NCBI RefSeq assembly: GCF_963974515.1
Contig: NZ_CAXBDD010000099.1
Coordinates: 1 to 14,593, forward strand
From: Sunxiuqinia sp963974515
GTDB lineage: Bacteria > Bacteroidota > Bacteroidia > Bacteroidales > Prolixibacteraceae
DNA length: 14,593 nt
Reading direction: 5' to 3'
The notes beneath the pieces were generated by a model, which was given only the letters and a program-made list of their open reading frames with translations, was not told the DNA's origin and searched no databases. The position numbers were made by a program, and so were the translations under genes. Shown one piece after another: positions 7,035 through 14,593 of this stretch. Position 1 is the first letter of the stretch. Every line of letters starts with the position of its first letter.

Positions 7035-7145
7035 ATGAATAGGGAGAAAGTAAAAAAGAGATACTGGGCAGAAGTCTTGATTTTGGCACTGACCATGATT
7101 GGGGTGGCTGCATTAGTATTTATGTTGTCTGAAACGTATATCTAA
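7035..7145 (+). CDS. 36-residue single-pass membrane micro-ORF in the susC leader
   Basis: An ATG frame encodes 36 residues: a basic N-terminus (MNREKVKKRYWAEV), one hydrophobic helix at about 14-31 (LILALTMIGVAALVFM) and a short tail, LSETYI. The positive-inside rule predicts the N-terminus in the cytoplasm. It lies after the predicted operon start and ends 12 bp before the susC ATG. It shares the susC frame, separated by two in-frame TAA codons (7143 and 7149), so it cannot be an N-terminal extension of SusC. The charge and hydrophobicity pattern argues for a real product or a translated leader that couples to susC. No family is recognised. A chance frame is possible at this length. Confidence 0.45.
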   Translation: MNREKVKKRYWAEVLILALTMIGVAALVFMLSETYI

Positions 7146-7157
7146 ACTTAAATTGCT

Positions 7158-10100
7158 ATGATAAAACGAAAAGTGTTATTTAAATTTTTAATGGTAACCG
7201 TTCTTGTATGTGCGGTTAACTTTGCAGCTTTTGCTCAGTCCGCTATAAGCGGCGTGGTTAAAGATGAGGAGGGACTTCCTTTGCCGGGTGTAACGGTGGT
7301 TGAAATGGGAAGCTCTAATGGAACAATTACTGATATTGAAGGGAAATTCACGATTTCTGCAGATGAACATGCAGTATTGGTTTTTTCTTTTATCGGGTTT
7401 AAGACAGTTGAGGTCCCCGTGCAGGATGAAAATTTCATAACCCTGACTATGGAGGAGGAAGTCTTCGGACTTGATGAAGTTGTCGCGATCGGATATGGCA
7501 CGGTTAAGAAAAGTGATCTCACCGGTTCTGTTGCATCGGTTAAGGCGGAGGAGATATCCAAAATGCCTGTGCAATCGTTCGATAAAGCTTTGCAGGGACG
7601 AGTTGCAGGGGTTCAGGTGAAGACTACTTCAGCCGCACCCGGAGGAAGTGTAAGTGTTATTATTCGCGGAGGAAACTCTGTGAACAGCTCAATTCAGCCA
7701 TTATATATTGTCGATGGAATTCCGGTTGATGAGGGAACTTTGAACTCTTTTAATCCGGATGATATCGCCTCAATGGAGATTCTTAAAGATGCTTCGTCAA
7801 CAGCAATTTATGGTTCGCGTGGATCCAATGGTGTGGTTTTAATTTCCACCAAGCGGGGTCAAAAAGGGGACGCCCGTGTTCAGTATTCCAATTACATCAA
7901 GTTTGAAGAAATGAAGAATGGGCTGGATCTTCTCAATGGTGAGGAGTTTGCTATGGTCTTTAATGAATGGTTAGTGAATACAGGTAGTGAGCCATTGTAT
8001 GTTGGTGATAATCGTTATTTCCCCGGTCCCGAATCTATTGGAAAAGGTACGGACTGGATCGACCAGATTACCAAAACAGGATTTGCTCAAAATCATCAAC
8101 TTTCTGTTACAGGAGGTACCGAAAAAGCAAAATATGCTCTTTCCGGAAACTATCTTGACCATGAAGGAGTCATATTAGGCGGAAGTTTTAACAGGGGAAC
8201 TTTTAAAGTGAATACCGACATGGAAATCAATCATTGGTTGTCACTGGGCAATAATCTGAATGTTAGCCGGTACACTACCAGTAGTTCAGGAGAAAATACC
8301 AACATGGAAAGCGGAGGCGGAACGATCAATGCTGCCATTAAAATGTCTCCTGTTTTGCCGGTCTATGACATAAACGGTGAATATACAGCCAATAATTTTC
8401 CTGGAGCCCAGGGAATTGAAAACCCAGTGGCCAATGCTAAAGAAATCACCAATGAAAATACAACTGACAGGGTGATTGGATCTTTGTTTGCAAATATCTC
8501 GCCGCTTGAGGGGTTGAACCTCAAAGTAAGTTATGGTGTGGATATACGTAATGGTAAGAGTGTTAGCTTTAATCCTTCAACCACCATTTCCGGGGGGCTG
8601 AAAGGAGGGACCGCTTCGATTGATAACAGTGAGATCAACCATTATATCAATGAAAATATTCTGACCTATAAAAACGTTTTTGGCGCTCACAAAATTGATT
8701 TACTGACAGGTTACTCCAGAGAGTGGGAAGTGGCCGAATTTAATGGAATGAATGGTATTGGCTTTCCTTCTGATGTTTTGCTATACAACAATATGGCTTC
8801 AGCTGAAGAATATGGAGATCCGACATCTTGGAAGACTGAGTGGCAGCTGGAATCTTACATCGGTCGTCTCAACTATGGTTTCAGGAGTAAGTATTTGCTT
8901 ACGTTTACCGGAAGATATGATGGCTCTTCCAAGCTGGCAGATGACAAAAAATGGGCATTCTTTCCATCCGGGGCTTTTGCCTGGCGAATTTCGGAGGAAT
9001 CGTTTTTAAAGGACAATATTGCTCAGTTGGCCAATCTGAAATTGAGACTGAGTCATGGTTTAACAGGTAATTCCAATATTGGTCTGTATAAGTCACAGGT
9101 TATCCTGGGAATAGGTGGTTATCCCTTTAATGATGCAGTTCAGACTGCTGTATATCCCGGTTCACTGGGTAATCCTGATTTGGGATGGGAATATACCACA
9201 ACCTCAAACGTTGGTCTGGATATTGGTTTATTTAAAAATCGTTTGAGTCTGACCGCTGATGTTTATCAACAAAAAACAAAAGATCTTCTATATTTTAAGA
9301 AACTGGATCCAATGTCTGGATATACAGGTTCTATGACCAACGCCGGAGAGTTGGAAAACAAAGGACTTGAACTTGCCTTGTTTGCAGCCATTGCAGAAGG
9401 AGGATTTAAGTGGCATTTTTCAGGAAATATCTCTTTCAACAGGAATGAAATTATTTCATTGGATGATGAAGCGAGTGAGTGGAAAATTGGAAAACCTGTT
9501 GGCGTATTCCGCGGTCGTCAATTTGATGGTATTTTTCGCGATTGGGATGAAGTTTATGGCCATGTGGGTGAATCCGGGGCAATGATTCAGCCGGCAGCTC
9601 AGCCGGGAGACGTGCGCTACCAGGATGTTGGCGGAGCTTTCGATGAGCAGGGCAACCGTATCCCGGACGGGAAAATCTCTGGTGAAGACTGGGTGATTCT
9701 GGGTGATCCCAATCCGGATTTTATTTTCGGTGTTACCAACGATTTCTCATTCAAAGGATTTGATCTGTCTCTGTTCATTACCGGTAGCCAGGGCAATGAT
9801 ATATTGAACCGCACCGGCTCTTATCTTACGCAGGTTACCAATATGCGTAACAACCTGGACAAGGTGGTCTTGAACCGCTGGACCCCCGAGAACCCTGATG
9901 CGGAATTTATGCGAATTGGAGGGACAGGATCAATGCCGGCGATTGAGGATGGCAGCTACATAAAATTGCAAAACGTCAATCTGTCTTATAATATTCCTGT
10001 AGGCAATATCAAATATTTACAGGCTGCCAAGGTGTTTGTAAGTGGTCAAAACCTGATCACGCTGACCGACTATTCTGGTTTTGACCCGGATGTTAATACC

Positions 10101-10190
10101 GGAGGTAAAAGTGCTACAAATCTGGGGGTAGATAATTCAGCTTACCCCATGCCCAGGGTTTATACCATGGGAATCAATGTTACTTTTTAA
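7158..10190 (+). CDS. susC: SusC-family TonB-dependent outer-membrane transporter
   Basis: This 1010-residue protein imports oligosaccharides across the outer membrane, using energy from TonB-ExbBD, in a complex with SusD. A signal peptide ends at AFA-Q (about residue 26). A carboxypeptidase-regulatory-like domain follows (about 27-100; SGVVKDEEGLPLPGVTV), then the SusC signature region with DEVVAIGYGTVKKSDLTGSV (about 106-125). The plug domain (about 120-235) has ALQGRVAGVQ and PLYIVDGIPV, and the barrel runs to a C-terminal aromatic, MGINVTF. Length is typical and no N-terminal STN signalling domain is present, which fits control by the HTCS rather than by an ECF sigma/anti-sigma pair. It is first in the apparent operon apart from a micro-ORF 12 bp upstream, and susD starts 25 bp after its stop. 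No truncation or frameshift is seen. Substrate specificity cannot be read from sequence. Confidence 0.97.
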   Translation: MIKRKVLFKFLMVTVLVCAVNFAAFAQSAISGVVKDEEGLPLPGVTVVEMGSSNGTITDIEGKFTISADEHAVLVFSFIGFKTVEVPVQDENFITLTMEEEVFGLDEVVAIGYGTVKKSDLTGSVASVKAEEISKMPVQSFDKALQGRVAGVQVKTTSAAPGGSVSVIIRGGNSVNSSIQPLYIVDGIPVDEGTLNSFNPDDIASMEILKDASSTAIYGSRGSNGVVLISTKRGQKGDARVQYSNYIKFEEMKNGLDLLNGEEFAMVFNEWLVNTGSEPLYVGDNRYFPGPESIGKGTDWIDQITKTGFAQNHQLSVTGGTEKAKYALSGNYLDHEGVILGGSFNRGTFKVNTDMEINHWLSLGNNLNVSRYTTSSSGENTNMESGGGTINAAIKMSPVLPVYDINGEYTANNFPGAQGIENPVANAKEITNENTTDRVIGSLFANISPLEGLNLKVSYGVDIRNGKSVSFNPSTTISGGLKGGTASIDNSEINHYINENILTYKNVFGAHKIDLLTGYSREWEVAEFNGMNGIGFPSDVLLYNNMASAEEYGDPTSWKTEWQLESYIGRLNYGFRSKYLLTFTGRYDGSSKLADDKKWAFFPSGAFAWRISEESFLKDNIAQLANLKLRLSHGLTGNSNIGLYKSQVILGIGGYPFNDAVQTAVYPGSLGNPDLGWEYTTTSNVGLDIGLFKNRLSLTADVYQQKTKDLLYFKKLDPMSGYTGSMTNAGELENKGLELALFAAIAEGGFKWHFSGNISFNRNEIISLDDEASEWKIGKPVGVFRGRQFDGIFRDWDEVYGHVGESGAMIQPAAQPGDVRYQDVGGAFDEQGNRIPDGKISGEDWVILGDPNPDFIFGVTNDFSFKGFDLSLFITGSQGNDILNRTGSYLTQVTNMRNNLDKVVLNRWTPENPDAEFMRIGGTGSMPAIEDGSYIKLQNVNLSYNIPVGNIKYLQAAKVFVSGQNLITLTDYSGFDPDVNTGGKSATNLGVDNSAYPMPRVYTMGINVTF

Positions 10191-10215
10191 TTGTTGACAA
10201 AGAAAGATTTAAGTT

Positions 10216-11742
10216 ATGAAGATTAACAGACTGACAAAATATATGATAGTCGGGGCAGTTGTACTCTCCGCCTGGTCATGCGAAGACAATTTCCTGGATG
10301 AAAATATGCACAGTCAATTGGGACCTGCAAATTTCTATAATACAGAAAAGGATGCTGTTTCAGCTCTGAACGGGGTTTATGACGGCTTTCAGGATGATGC
10401 CTATTATGGACGTGGTATGTGGCATTTGGTCGATTATCCCACAGAAATGCACTTTGGATTCTGGAATGATGATTTTGATCGTTATACATATGAAGACGAT
10501 GAAAATAGCCGTCTTTACCCGTTTTGGACTAAAGCGTGGGACATCAATAACAGGGCCAATTCTGTCATTGACAGAGTTTCTGCGATGACAATAGAAGATG
10601 AATCAGTTCAAAGCCGAATCATTGGTGAAGCCAAATTTTTGAGGGCTCTGAATTATTTCAATATGGTAAGGTTCTTCGGGCATATTCCGTTAATTACCAA
10701 TGAAACAGTTGAACTTGACGACAATCAGTTTATGAATCAGACATCAAGGGATTCTGTTTATCAGTTTATTATTGAGGACCTTGAGTTTGCTGAAGCTAAC
10801 CTTCCTGAAATTCAGGAAGAAGCCGGTCGAGCGACTATGGGAGCTGCCAAATCACTGTTGGGAAAAGTTTATTTAACGATGGCCGGATATGCTTTGGATT
10901 ATGAAACGGGTACTCTTGTAAAAGGGGATCCTGCTTATTATCAGAAAGCAGCCGACAAGTTGAAAGAAGTGATTGATATGAATGTTTACGGATTGGAAGA
11001 AAACTTTGAAGATGTATTTGATCCCGAAAACCCCAATGGTAAGGAAATTGTTTTCTCCATTCAGTATCTGGCCGGTACCGGCGGATTCAACGGTGGTGAG
11101 GGAAACAGCTGGACTCCGGTTTGGGTGCCAAAAGGCTCTGGTATTGCATTGGTTGAATGGAAATCGGGCGGTACCCCTATTGAGTTTTTTAATTCCTATC
11201 CTGCCGGCGATGAACGCCGCGATGCCAGTTTCATGACTTCTTATATTAATTCGGACGGGGCAACCATTTCTTATCCTGAGTCGCCATTGGTGGCACCTCA
11301 TCTGCGTAAGTTTCTAAGTGATATCCAGGAAGGACCAGACCCGAGTTTCAGCGCCATTGACGGAAAAGATTACGGATGTGATTTCCCGGTATTACGATAT
11401 GCCGATGTATTGTTGATGTACTCCGAAGCTTTGAACGAGTTGAATGACCCCAATGCTTTGTGGGGAGTTAATCAGGTGCGCATAAGAGCTGGTGCTAATC
11501 CGCTTACAACGACAGAAAAAGAAATTCTAAAAGAAGATATTCTTCAGGAACGCAAATGGGAATTGACCGGTGAAGCTCACGGCTGGTTTGATTATGCTCG
11601 ACTCGGGGTATTGCTGGAACCACAAAATTCAAATGGAGATCGTTCCGGATATCTGTTCCCGGAGATGAGGAATTACTTGTATCCTATTCCTTTTACAGCC
11701 AGGGAAATTAATCAGAATCTTGAACAGAATTATGGCTGGTAA
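10216..11742 (+). CDS. susD: SusD-family glycan-binding lipoprotein
   Basis: This 508-residue protein forms the lid of the SusC channel on the cell surface and binds incoming glycan. The signal peptide ends in a lipobox with the lipidated Cys at residue 22 (LSAWSC), followed by acidic residues (EDN) that suit surface export. The N-terminal region has FLDENMHSQLGPANFY and AVSALNGVYDG, and the TPR-like helical part has AKFLRALNYFNMVRFFG. The family C-terminus is intact: RKWELTGEAHGWFDYARLG, then YLYPIPFTAREINQN and QNYGW. Length is typical. It follows susC by 25 bp, so the two are surely co-transcribed. Surface aromatic residues that would define the substrate cannot be placed without a structure. 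Confidence 0.96.
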   Translation: MKINRLTKYMIVGAVVLSAWSCEDNFLDENMHSQLGPANFYNTEKDAVSALNGVYDGFQDDAYYGRGMWHLVDYPTEMHFGFWNDDFDRYTYEDDENSRLYPFWTKAWDINNRANSVIDRVSAMTIEDESVQSRIIGEAKFLRALNYFNMVRFFGHIPLITNETVELDDNQFMNQTSRDSVYQFIIEDLEFAEANLPEIQEEAGRATMGAAKSLLGKVYLTMAGYALDYETGTLVKGDPAYYQKAADKLKEVIDMNVYGLEENFEDVFDPENPNGKEIVFSIQYLAGTGGFNGGEGNSWTPVWVPKGSGIALVEWKSGGTPIEFFNSYPAGDERRDASFMTSYINSDGATISYPESPLVAPHLRKFLSDIQEGPDPSFSAIDGKDYGCDFPVLRYADVLLMYSEALNELNDPNALWGVNQVRIRAGANPLTTTEKEILKEDILQERKWELTGEAHGWFDYARLGVLLEPQNSNGDRSGYLFPEMRNYLYPIPFTAREINQNLEQNYGW

Positions 11743-11842
11743 GTCGGAATCGTGATTGTGAAATATAGAGAGCACACGGGGTGGGGGATGCTTAACTTTG
11801 TAGGATGTGTTTCCTCCCCATAAATTCGATAAAAATCAAAAA

Positions 11843-12886
11843 ATGAAAAAAACGATATTATATCAAATACTTCCATTCCTGTTCGTCATTTTAGTAACGG
11901 AGAGTTGTGAAGAGCCAACGCCTACCTATGAGGTCAGACTGGATGAATATCCTCAGCCGGTTATGGAAGTGGAACAGAATATTGAAGACACTATCAATAT
12001 CATGGTGGAAGATGCCTTTGTTTTTAATCTCGAGGTGAAAGCTGAGGCAGGGCTTGTCAGCTTGAATTTGAATGATAAGGTTGTTCATACTTTCCCTTAC
12101 GGACAATTAAAAGATGAGGTTGAATATAGTTTTGTGATGCCTGATGTGGAGGATACAACTCTTGTTTTTACCCTAGTGGATGAAGCGGATCAAACCATTT
12201 CAACCAATGAAATCATAGCAAAAGCCGAAGGGCGATTGGATCCATACTTCCTGATTAATAATCTGAACGGACCTTTTGTGGAGTTTGTGGACGAACCGAT
12301 TCCCAATCAGCCTGGTGGGCAATTTGCTGCTGTCATTGGAGCACAGGGAGGTTTGGAAGTGGAGCAATTCTCATTGCGAGCTTTGTGGCTTCTGGATGAT
12401 GCGGCTTTTTATGATGTATTTACGCTTAATACCGAGGGACCGGAGGGAGATAAAGCCTTAAAGATTGATAAGCACAGTGGATTTACCAATGTAATTGCCA
12501 ATATGGGGAATCCAATTCCTGAGGTATTTATCAATGAGATTGATGCCGGAAAACGGGCCTATCAGTTTGAGATTTACTACGATAACTCTGCCAATCCGGA
12601 TGCACCGGGCGACTTGCCTTTCGCATTGAACTTTGATCTGTACATGGCTAATTTTGCCAAGTATAAAAATGACAAGGCAGGTATCTACAATACTTACACC
12701 GGAACCATCCCCTCTGCCAATCAATGGCATCAGGTTACTCTTGAGGTAAAAGACGCCGGAGGTCGCAGAACCGGAGACGTTGAAACCAATGAGATTGATG
12801 CCTTCAGTCTGAAGCTTTCTCCCGGATTTGATACTGGTGATAATCCTTATTATATCCGGAATTTTGCCGTGGTTAAGGTTAACTGA
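11843..12886 (+). CDS. Probable surface glycan-binding lipoprotein (SusE/SusF-position)
   Basis: This 347-residue protein has a lipoprotein signal peptide with Cys at residue 22 (ILVTESC) followed by EEP, consistent with surface display. Residues about 28-125 look like an Ig-like beta domain (VMEVEQNIEDTINIMVEDAF... TLVFTLVDEADQTIS). Residues about 135-347 are beta-rich with many aromatics (FEIYYDNS, FDLYMANFAKYK, WHQVTLEVKDAGG), like a carbohydrate-binding jelly-roll module, and end NPYYIRNFAVVKVN. No catalytic motif was found. Its place directly after susD is where surface glycan-binding proteins are encoded in PULs. ATG 11843 is chosen because it begins a textbook signal peptide; an in-frame GTG at 11807 would add a polar leader. 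The 100-bp gap after susD holds a weak TGGGG/CCCCA stem (11782-11820). The family is not firmly recognised, so the role rests on position and build. Confidence 0.8.
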   Translation: MKKTILYQILPFLFVILVTESCEEPTPTYEVRLDEYPQPVMEVEQNIEDTINIMVEDAFVFNLEVKAEAGLVSLNLNDKVVHTFPYGQLKDEVEYSFVMPDVEDTTLVFTLVDEADQTISTNEIIAKAEGRLDPYFLINNLNGPFVEFVDEPIPNQPGGQFAAVIGAQGGLEVEQFSLRALWLLDDAAFYDVFTLNTEGPEGDKALKIDKHSGFTNVIANMGNPIPEVFINEIDAGKRAYQFEIYYDNSANPDAPGDLPFALNFDLYMANFAKYKNDKAGIYNTYTGTIPSANQWHQVTLEVKDAGGRRTGDVETNEIDAFSLKLSPGFDTGDNPYYIRNFAVVKVN

Positions 12887-13113
12887 TTTTCTTCCGGAAT
12901 AATTATTTGAGCCAATAAATCACCTGCCTCTTCCCGGGGCGGGTGATTTAAATCCACCTAACAGGAAAAACGATGTTCATAACATTCAAATGACAGATGA
13001 GTTTCTTCAGCAATTGAGGTAGTTGACTCCATTCGAGATATCCGGTGACGCTTCAATTGGTTACAAAGCGTTTTAAAATATGGGTTCTTTTAGGCCTTAA
13101 ATATCAAAGAAAA
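12887..13113. other. 227-bp spacer before the hydrolase
   Basis: Besides the hairpin at 12917-12949, this spacer holds a 7-bp inverted repeat, CAATTGA (13011-13017) and TCAATTG (13053-13059). No convincing TAnnTTTG element was found and no gene is seen. The spacer is long for this operon, where susC and susD are 25 bp apart. Confidence 0.4.
12917..12949 (+). terminator. Strong hairpin between the binding protein and the hydrolase
   Basis: AAATCACCTGCC (12917-12928) pairs with GGCGGGTGATTT (12938-12949) over 12 bp, with one G-U wobble, around a 9-base loop. The stem lies 31 bp after a stop codon and its 3' arm ends in TTT, but the next bases are AAAT rather than a T-run. It could be a partial terminator or an mRNA-processing and stability element that lowers hydrolase expression relative to susCD. 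No clear TAnnTTTG promoter follows, so the hydrolase is probably reached by read-through. Confidence 0.55.
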
Positions 13114-14589
13114 ATGAAAAAGTATTTTGAAATAATAGCAGTTGTTGTTTTACTGGTTTTTAATGCCTGTGACAGCGGCTCAGACAGTATAGAAGATGTT
13201 CCGGCTATAGAGACAGACTATGATGTCATGATAGATGTCAACGAAACAAAAGGAACGGTCAGTCCTCTTCTGATGGGATTCAACACCATTTACTGCTTCG
13301 AAGCAGATGCCATGTGGCAAAACGGGAATGGCCAGATTCCCGCATTGATGAAGAAAATGAATGCCGGAATTCTGCGTTATCCTGGTGGTGCCGTAGTCAA
13401 TCGTTATCATTGGAATAATCTTAACGGCGAAGGCTGGATGGACAATTGGGACCCTAATTATGATTCGGCCAATGATCAGCCGGAGTCAGAATTTATGGAT
13501 GTGGATGAATATATGGCCAATGTAAATGCTATTGGTGCAGAGCCTATGGTGGGCGTGAATATGGGTTCCGGATTAAAATACAACAGGGTACAGGATGGAA
13601 TTGATGAAGCAGTGGCTTTGGTTCAATACTGCCTGGATAACGGTTATGACGTTAGGTACTGGTACCTCGATAATGAAGCCTATCACGACGGGGCCAATTA
13701 CACCATGACAGCTACTGAGTATGCTGAACAGATTAACTTATATGCGCCAGCTATGCGAGCACTCAGTCCTGATATTGAATTTATAGTGAACTGGACGCGA
13801 AATATTACTTCCGGCACAGGTAGCATGCAGACATTGATTGAGCAGGCAGGAGCCAATATTGACATCATGGAAGTTCACTGGTACTGGCAGTATGGGCAAT
13901 CCACTTTCGATTTGTGGCTCAATAGTTTTCCTATGGGTACCAAAAATCAATGGTACAATGGATTTGACTATGTTCGGGAGATTATGGCTTTTAAACCTTT
14001 GGTCAATTCACTGGGGCATGGGCATATTAAGCTGGCCAGTAATGAGTGGAACTTGGGGCCATCTCCTTCAGAGGAGGAAACACCTTCAAAGTTTGAATCG
14101 GCACTGATGATTTCGGAGCAGTTTTCACAATTTATTGACGGCGGACTTTTTATGGCCAGCTTCTGGGGTGTTCAATGGCCTCATTCTACCGGGGCAGCAG
14201 TAAATCGTTATTTGGTGGATCCTACCAATAATTATTCTCCGAATCCATTGGTTTCCGTTTTTGAAATGTTTGGAGATGCCATGGGGGGAATGCAGGTGAA
14301 GTGTTCATCACTTAAGACAGGTGTATATGATATTGCCGTTTTGAATGAGGAAACCAATGAACTCTATATTTATCTGCTAAATAAGACTCAGGATTCAGCG
14401 TTGCTTTCAGCAGGGGTAGAGCTGAAAGGCGTCAATGTTTCAGAAGTGATTGCCAGTTCTTTTGTAAGAGACGAAGCCAATGGTGATGCTGCAAAGATCT
14501 CTGATGTTCAGGTTTTGGTTGAAAACGGCAATCGTTTGGTGCTTGAGCTACCCAAAAATTCTTTAACCAAAGTGGTTGTTAATCCATAA
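13114..14589 (+). CDS. Lipoprotein glycoside hydrolase, clan GH-A, GH51-like
   Basis: This 491-residue protein is a lipoprotein (Cys19 in LVFNAC, then DSGSD), so it probably acts at the cell surface or on the periplasmic membrane face. The core looks like a (beta/alpha)8 barrel. An early strand has ILRYPGG (R88-G92) with NRYHW, as in GH51 arabinofuranosidases. YWYLDNEAYH gives a candidate acid/base Glu188, and LASNEWNLG a candidate nucleophile Glu311. Their spacing of 123 residues fits clan GH-A retaining enzymes. MEVHWYWQYG is a further aromatic site strand. Residues about 400-491 form a C-terminal beta domain (YDIAVLNEETNELYIYLLNK). The Asp before the catalytic Asn-Glu replaces the usual Gly, so GH51 itself is not certain; another GH-A family is possible. 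Retaining cleavage of an L-arabinofuranoside or related glycan is inferred. ATG 13114 gives the proper signal peptide; the in-frame GTG at 13045 does not. Confidence 0.82.
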   Translation: MKKYFEIIAVVVLLVFNACDSGSDSIEDVPAIETDYDVMIDVNETKGTVSPLLMGFNTIYCFEADAMWQNGNGQIPALMKKMNAGILRYPGGAVVNRYHWNNLNGEGWMDNWDPNYDSANDQPESEFMDVDEYMANVNAIGAEPMVGVNMGSGLKYNRVQDGIDEAVALVQYCLDNGYDVRYWYLDNEAYHDGANYTMTATEYAEQINLYAPAMRALSPDIEFIVNWTRNITSGTGSMQTLIEQAGANIDIMEVHWYWQYGQSTFDLWLNSFPMGTKNQWYNGFDYVREIMAFKPLVNSLGHGHIKLASNEWNLGPSPSEEETPSKFESALMISEQFSQFIDGGLFMASFWGVQWPHSTGAAVNRYLVDPTNNYSPNPLVSVFEMFGDAMGGMQVKCSSLKTGVYDIAVLNEETNELYIYLLNKTQDSALLSAGVELKGVNVSEVIASSFVRDEANGDAAKISDVQVLVENGNRLVLELPKNSLTKVVVNP

Positions 14590-14593
14590 AAAG

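Noticed and set aside
7188..7574. 128-codon minus-strand frame antisense to susC
   Set aside because: It overlaps the conserved N-terminal domain of SusC and has no independent coding evidence.
10873..11301. 142-codon minus-strand frame antisense to susD
   Set aside because: It is a shadow of the well-supported susD frame, with composition typical of antisense reading and no start context.
11807..11842. GTG start extending the binding lipoprotein by 12 residues
   Set aside because: It would place polar residues before the signal peptide; ATG 11843 gives a standard lipoprotein signal.
13045..13113. GTG start extending the hydrolase by 23 residues
   Set aside because: The extension would bury the lipoprotein signal; ATG 13114 gives MKK plus a hydrophobic core and a Cys at residue 19.

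Overview
The window comes from a Bacteroidota genome. The evidence is a SusC/SusD pair, a one-polypeptide hybrid two-component regulator (HTCS) with a two-propeller sensor, lipoproteins with Bacteroidota-type signal peptides, and promoter elements of the TTG / TAnnTTTG class. Nothing seen here fixes the genus; a Bacteroidales/Marinilabiliales-like environmental glycan degrader is a reasonable guess.

Left part (1-2202): an A+T-rich accessory segment. At the edge is the 5' end of a minus-strand gene whose 47 visible residues resemble the N-terminus of Fic-family proteins carrying an AbiEi-like head. Upstream of it lie four tandem units with an exact 24-bp period. Next comes a plus-strand AAA_14/DUF4143 ATPase whose start codon sits directly behind a 10-bp hairpin with a GAAA loop. 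A 106-bp element with 18-bp inverted ends and an internal GGGTT/AACCC palindrome follows, then a second hairpin and a good promoter for the next gene.

Middle and right (2203-14589): a compact polysaccharide utilization locus (PUL), all on the plus strand. It holds the HTCS sensor-regulator (1348 aa), a 785-bp stretch with no convincing gene, a candidate operator and TAGATTTG promoter, a 36-residue single-pass membrane micro-ORF, susC (1010 aa), susD (508 aa), a lipoprotein that is probably a surface glycan-binding protein (347 aa), a strong 12-bp hairpin, and a lipoprotein glycoside hydrolase of clan GH-A resembling GH51 (491 aa) that ends 4 bases before the window edge.

Working model: the outer-membrane lipoprotein hydrolase and binding protein attack and hold a polysaccharide at the cell surface. 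SusD passes oligosaccharides to the SusC TonB-dependent channel. A periplasmic oligosaccharide binds the HTCS propellers, and the AraC-type output domain activates the susC promoter. The substrate cannot be fixed from sequence; an arabinose-containing or other furanoside/pyranoside glycan is suggested only by the GH51-like motifs. The most under-described items are the 36-aa micro-ORF in the susC leader, the 24-bp repeats upstream of the Fic-like gene, the 106-bp inverted-repeat element, and the exact family of the hydrolase.
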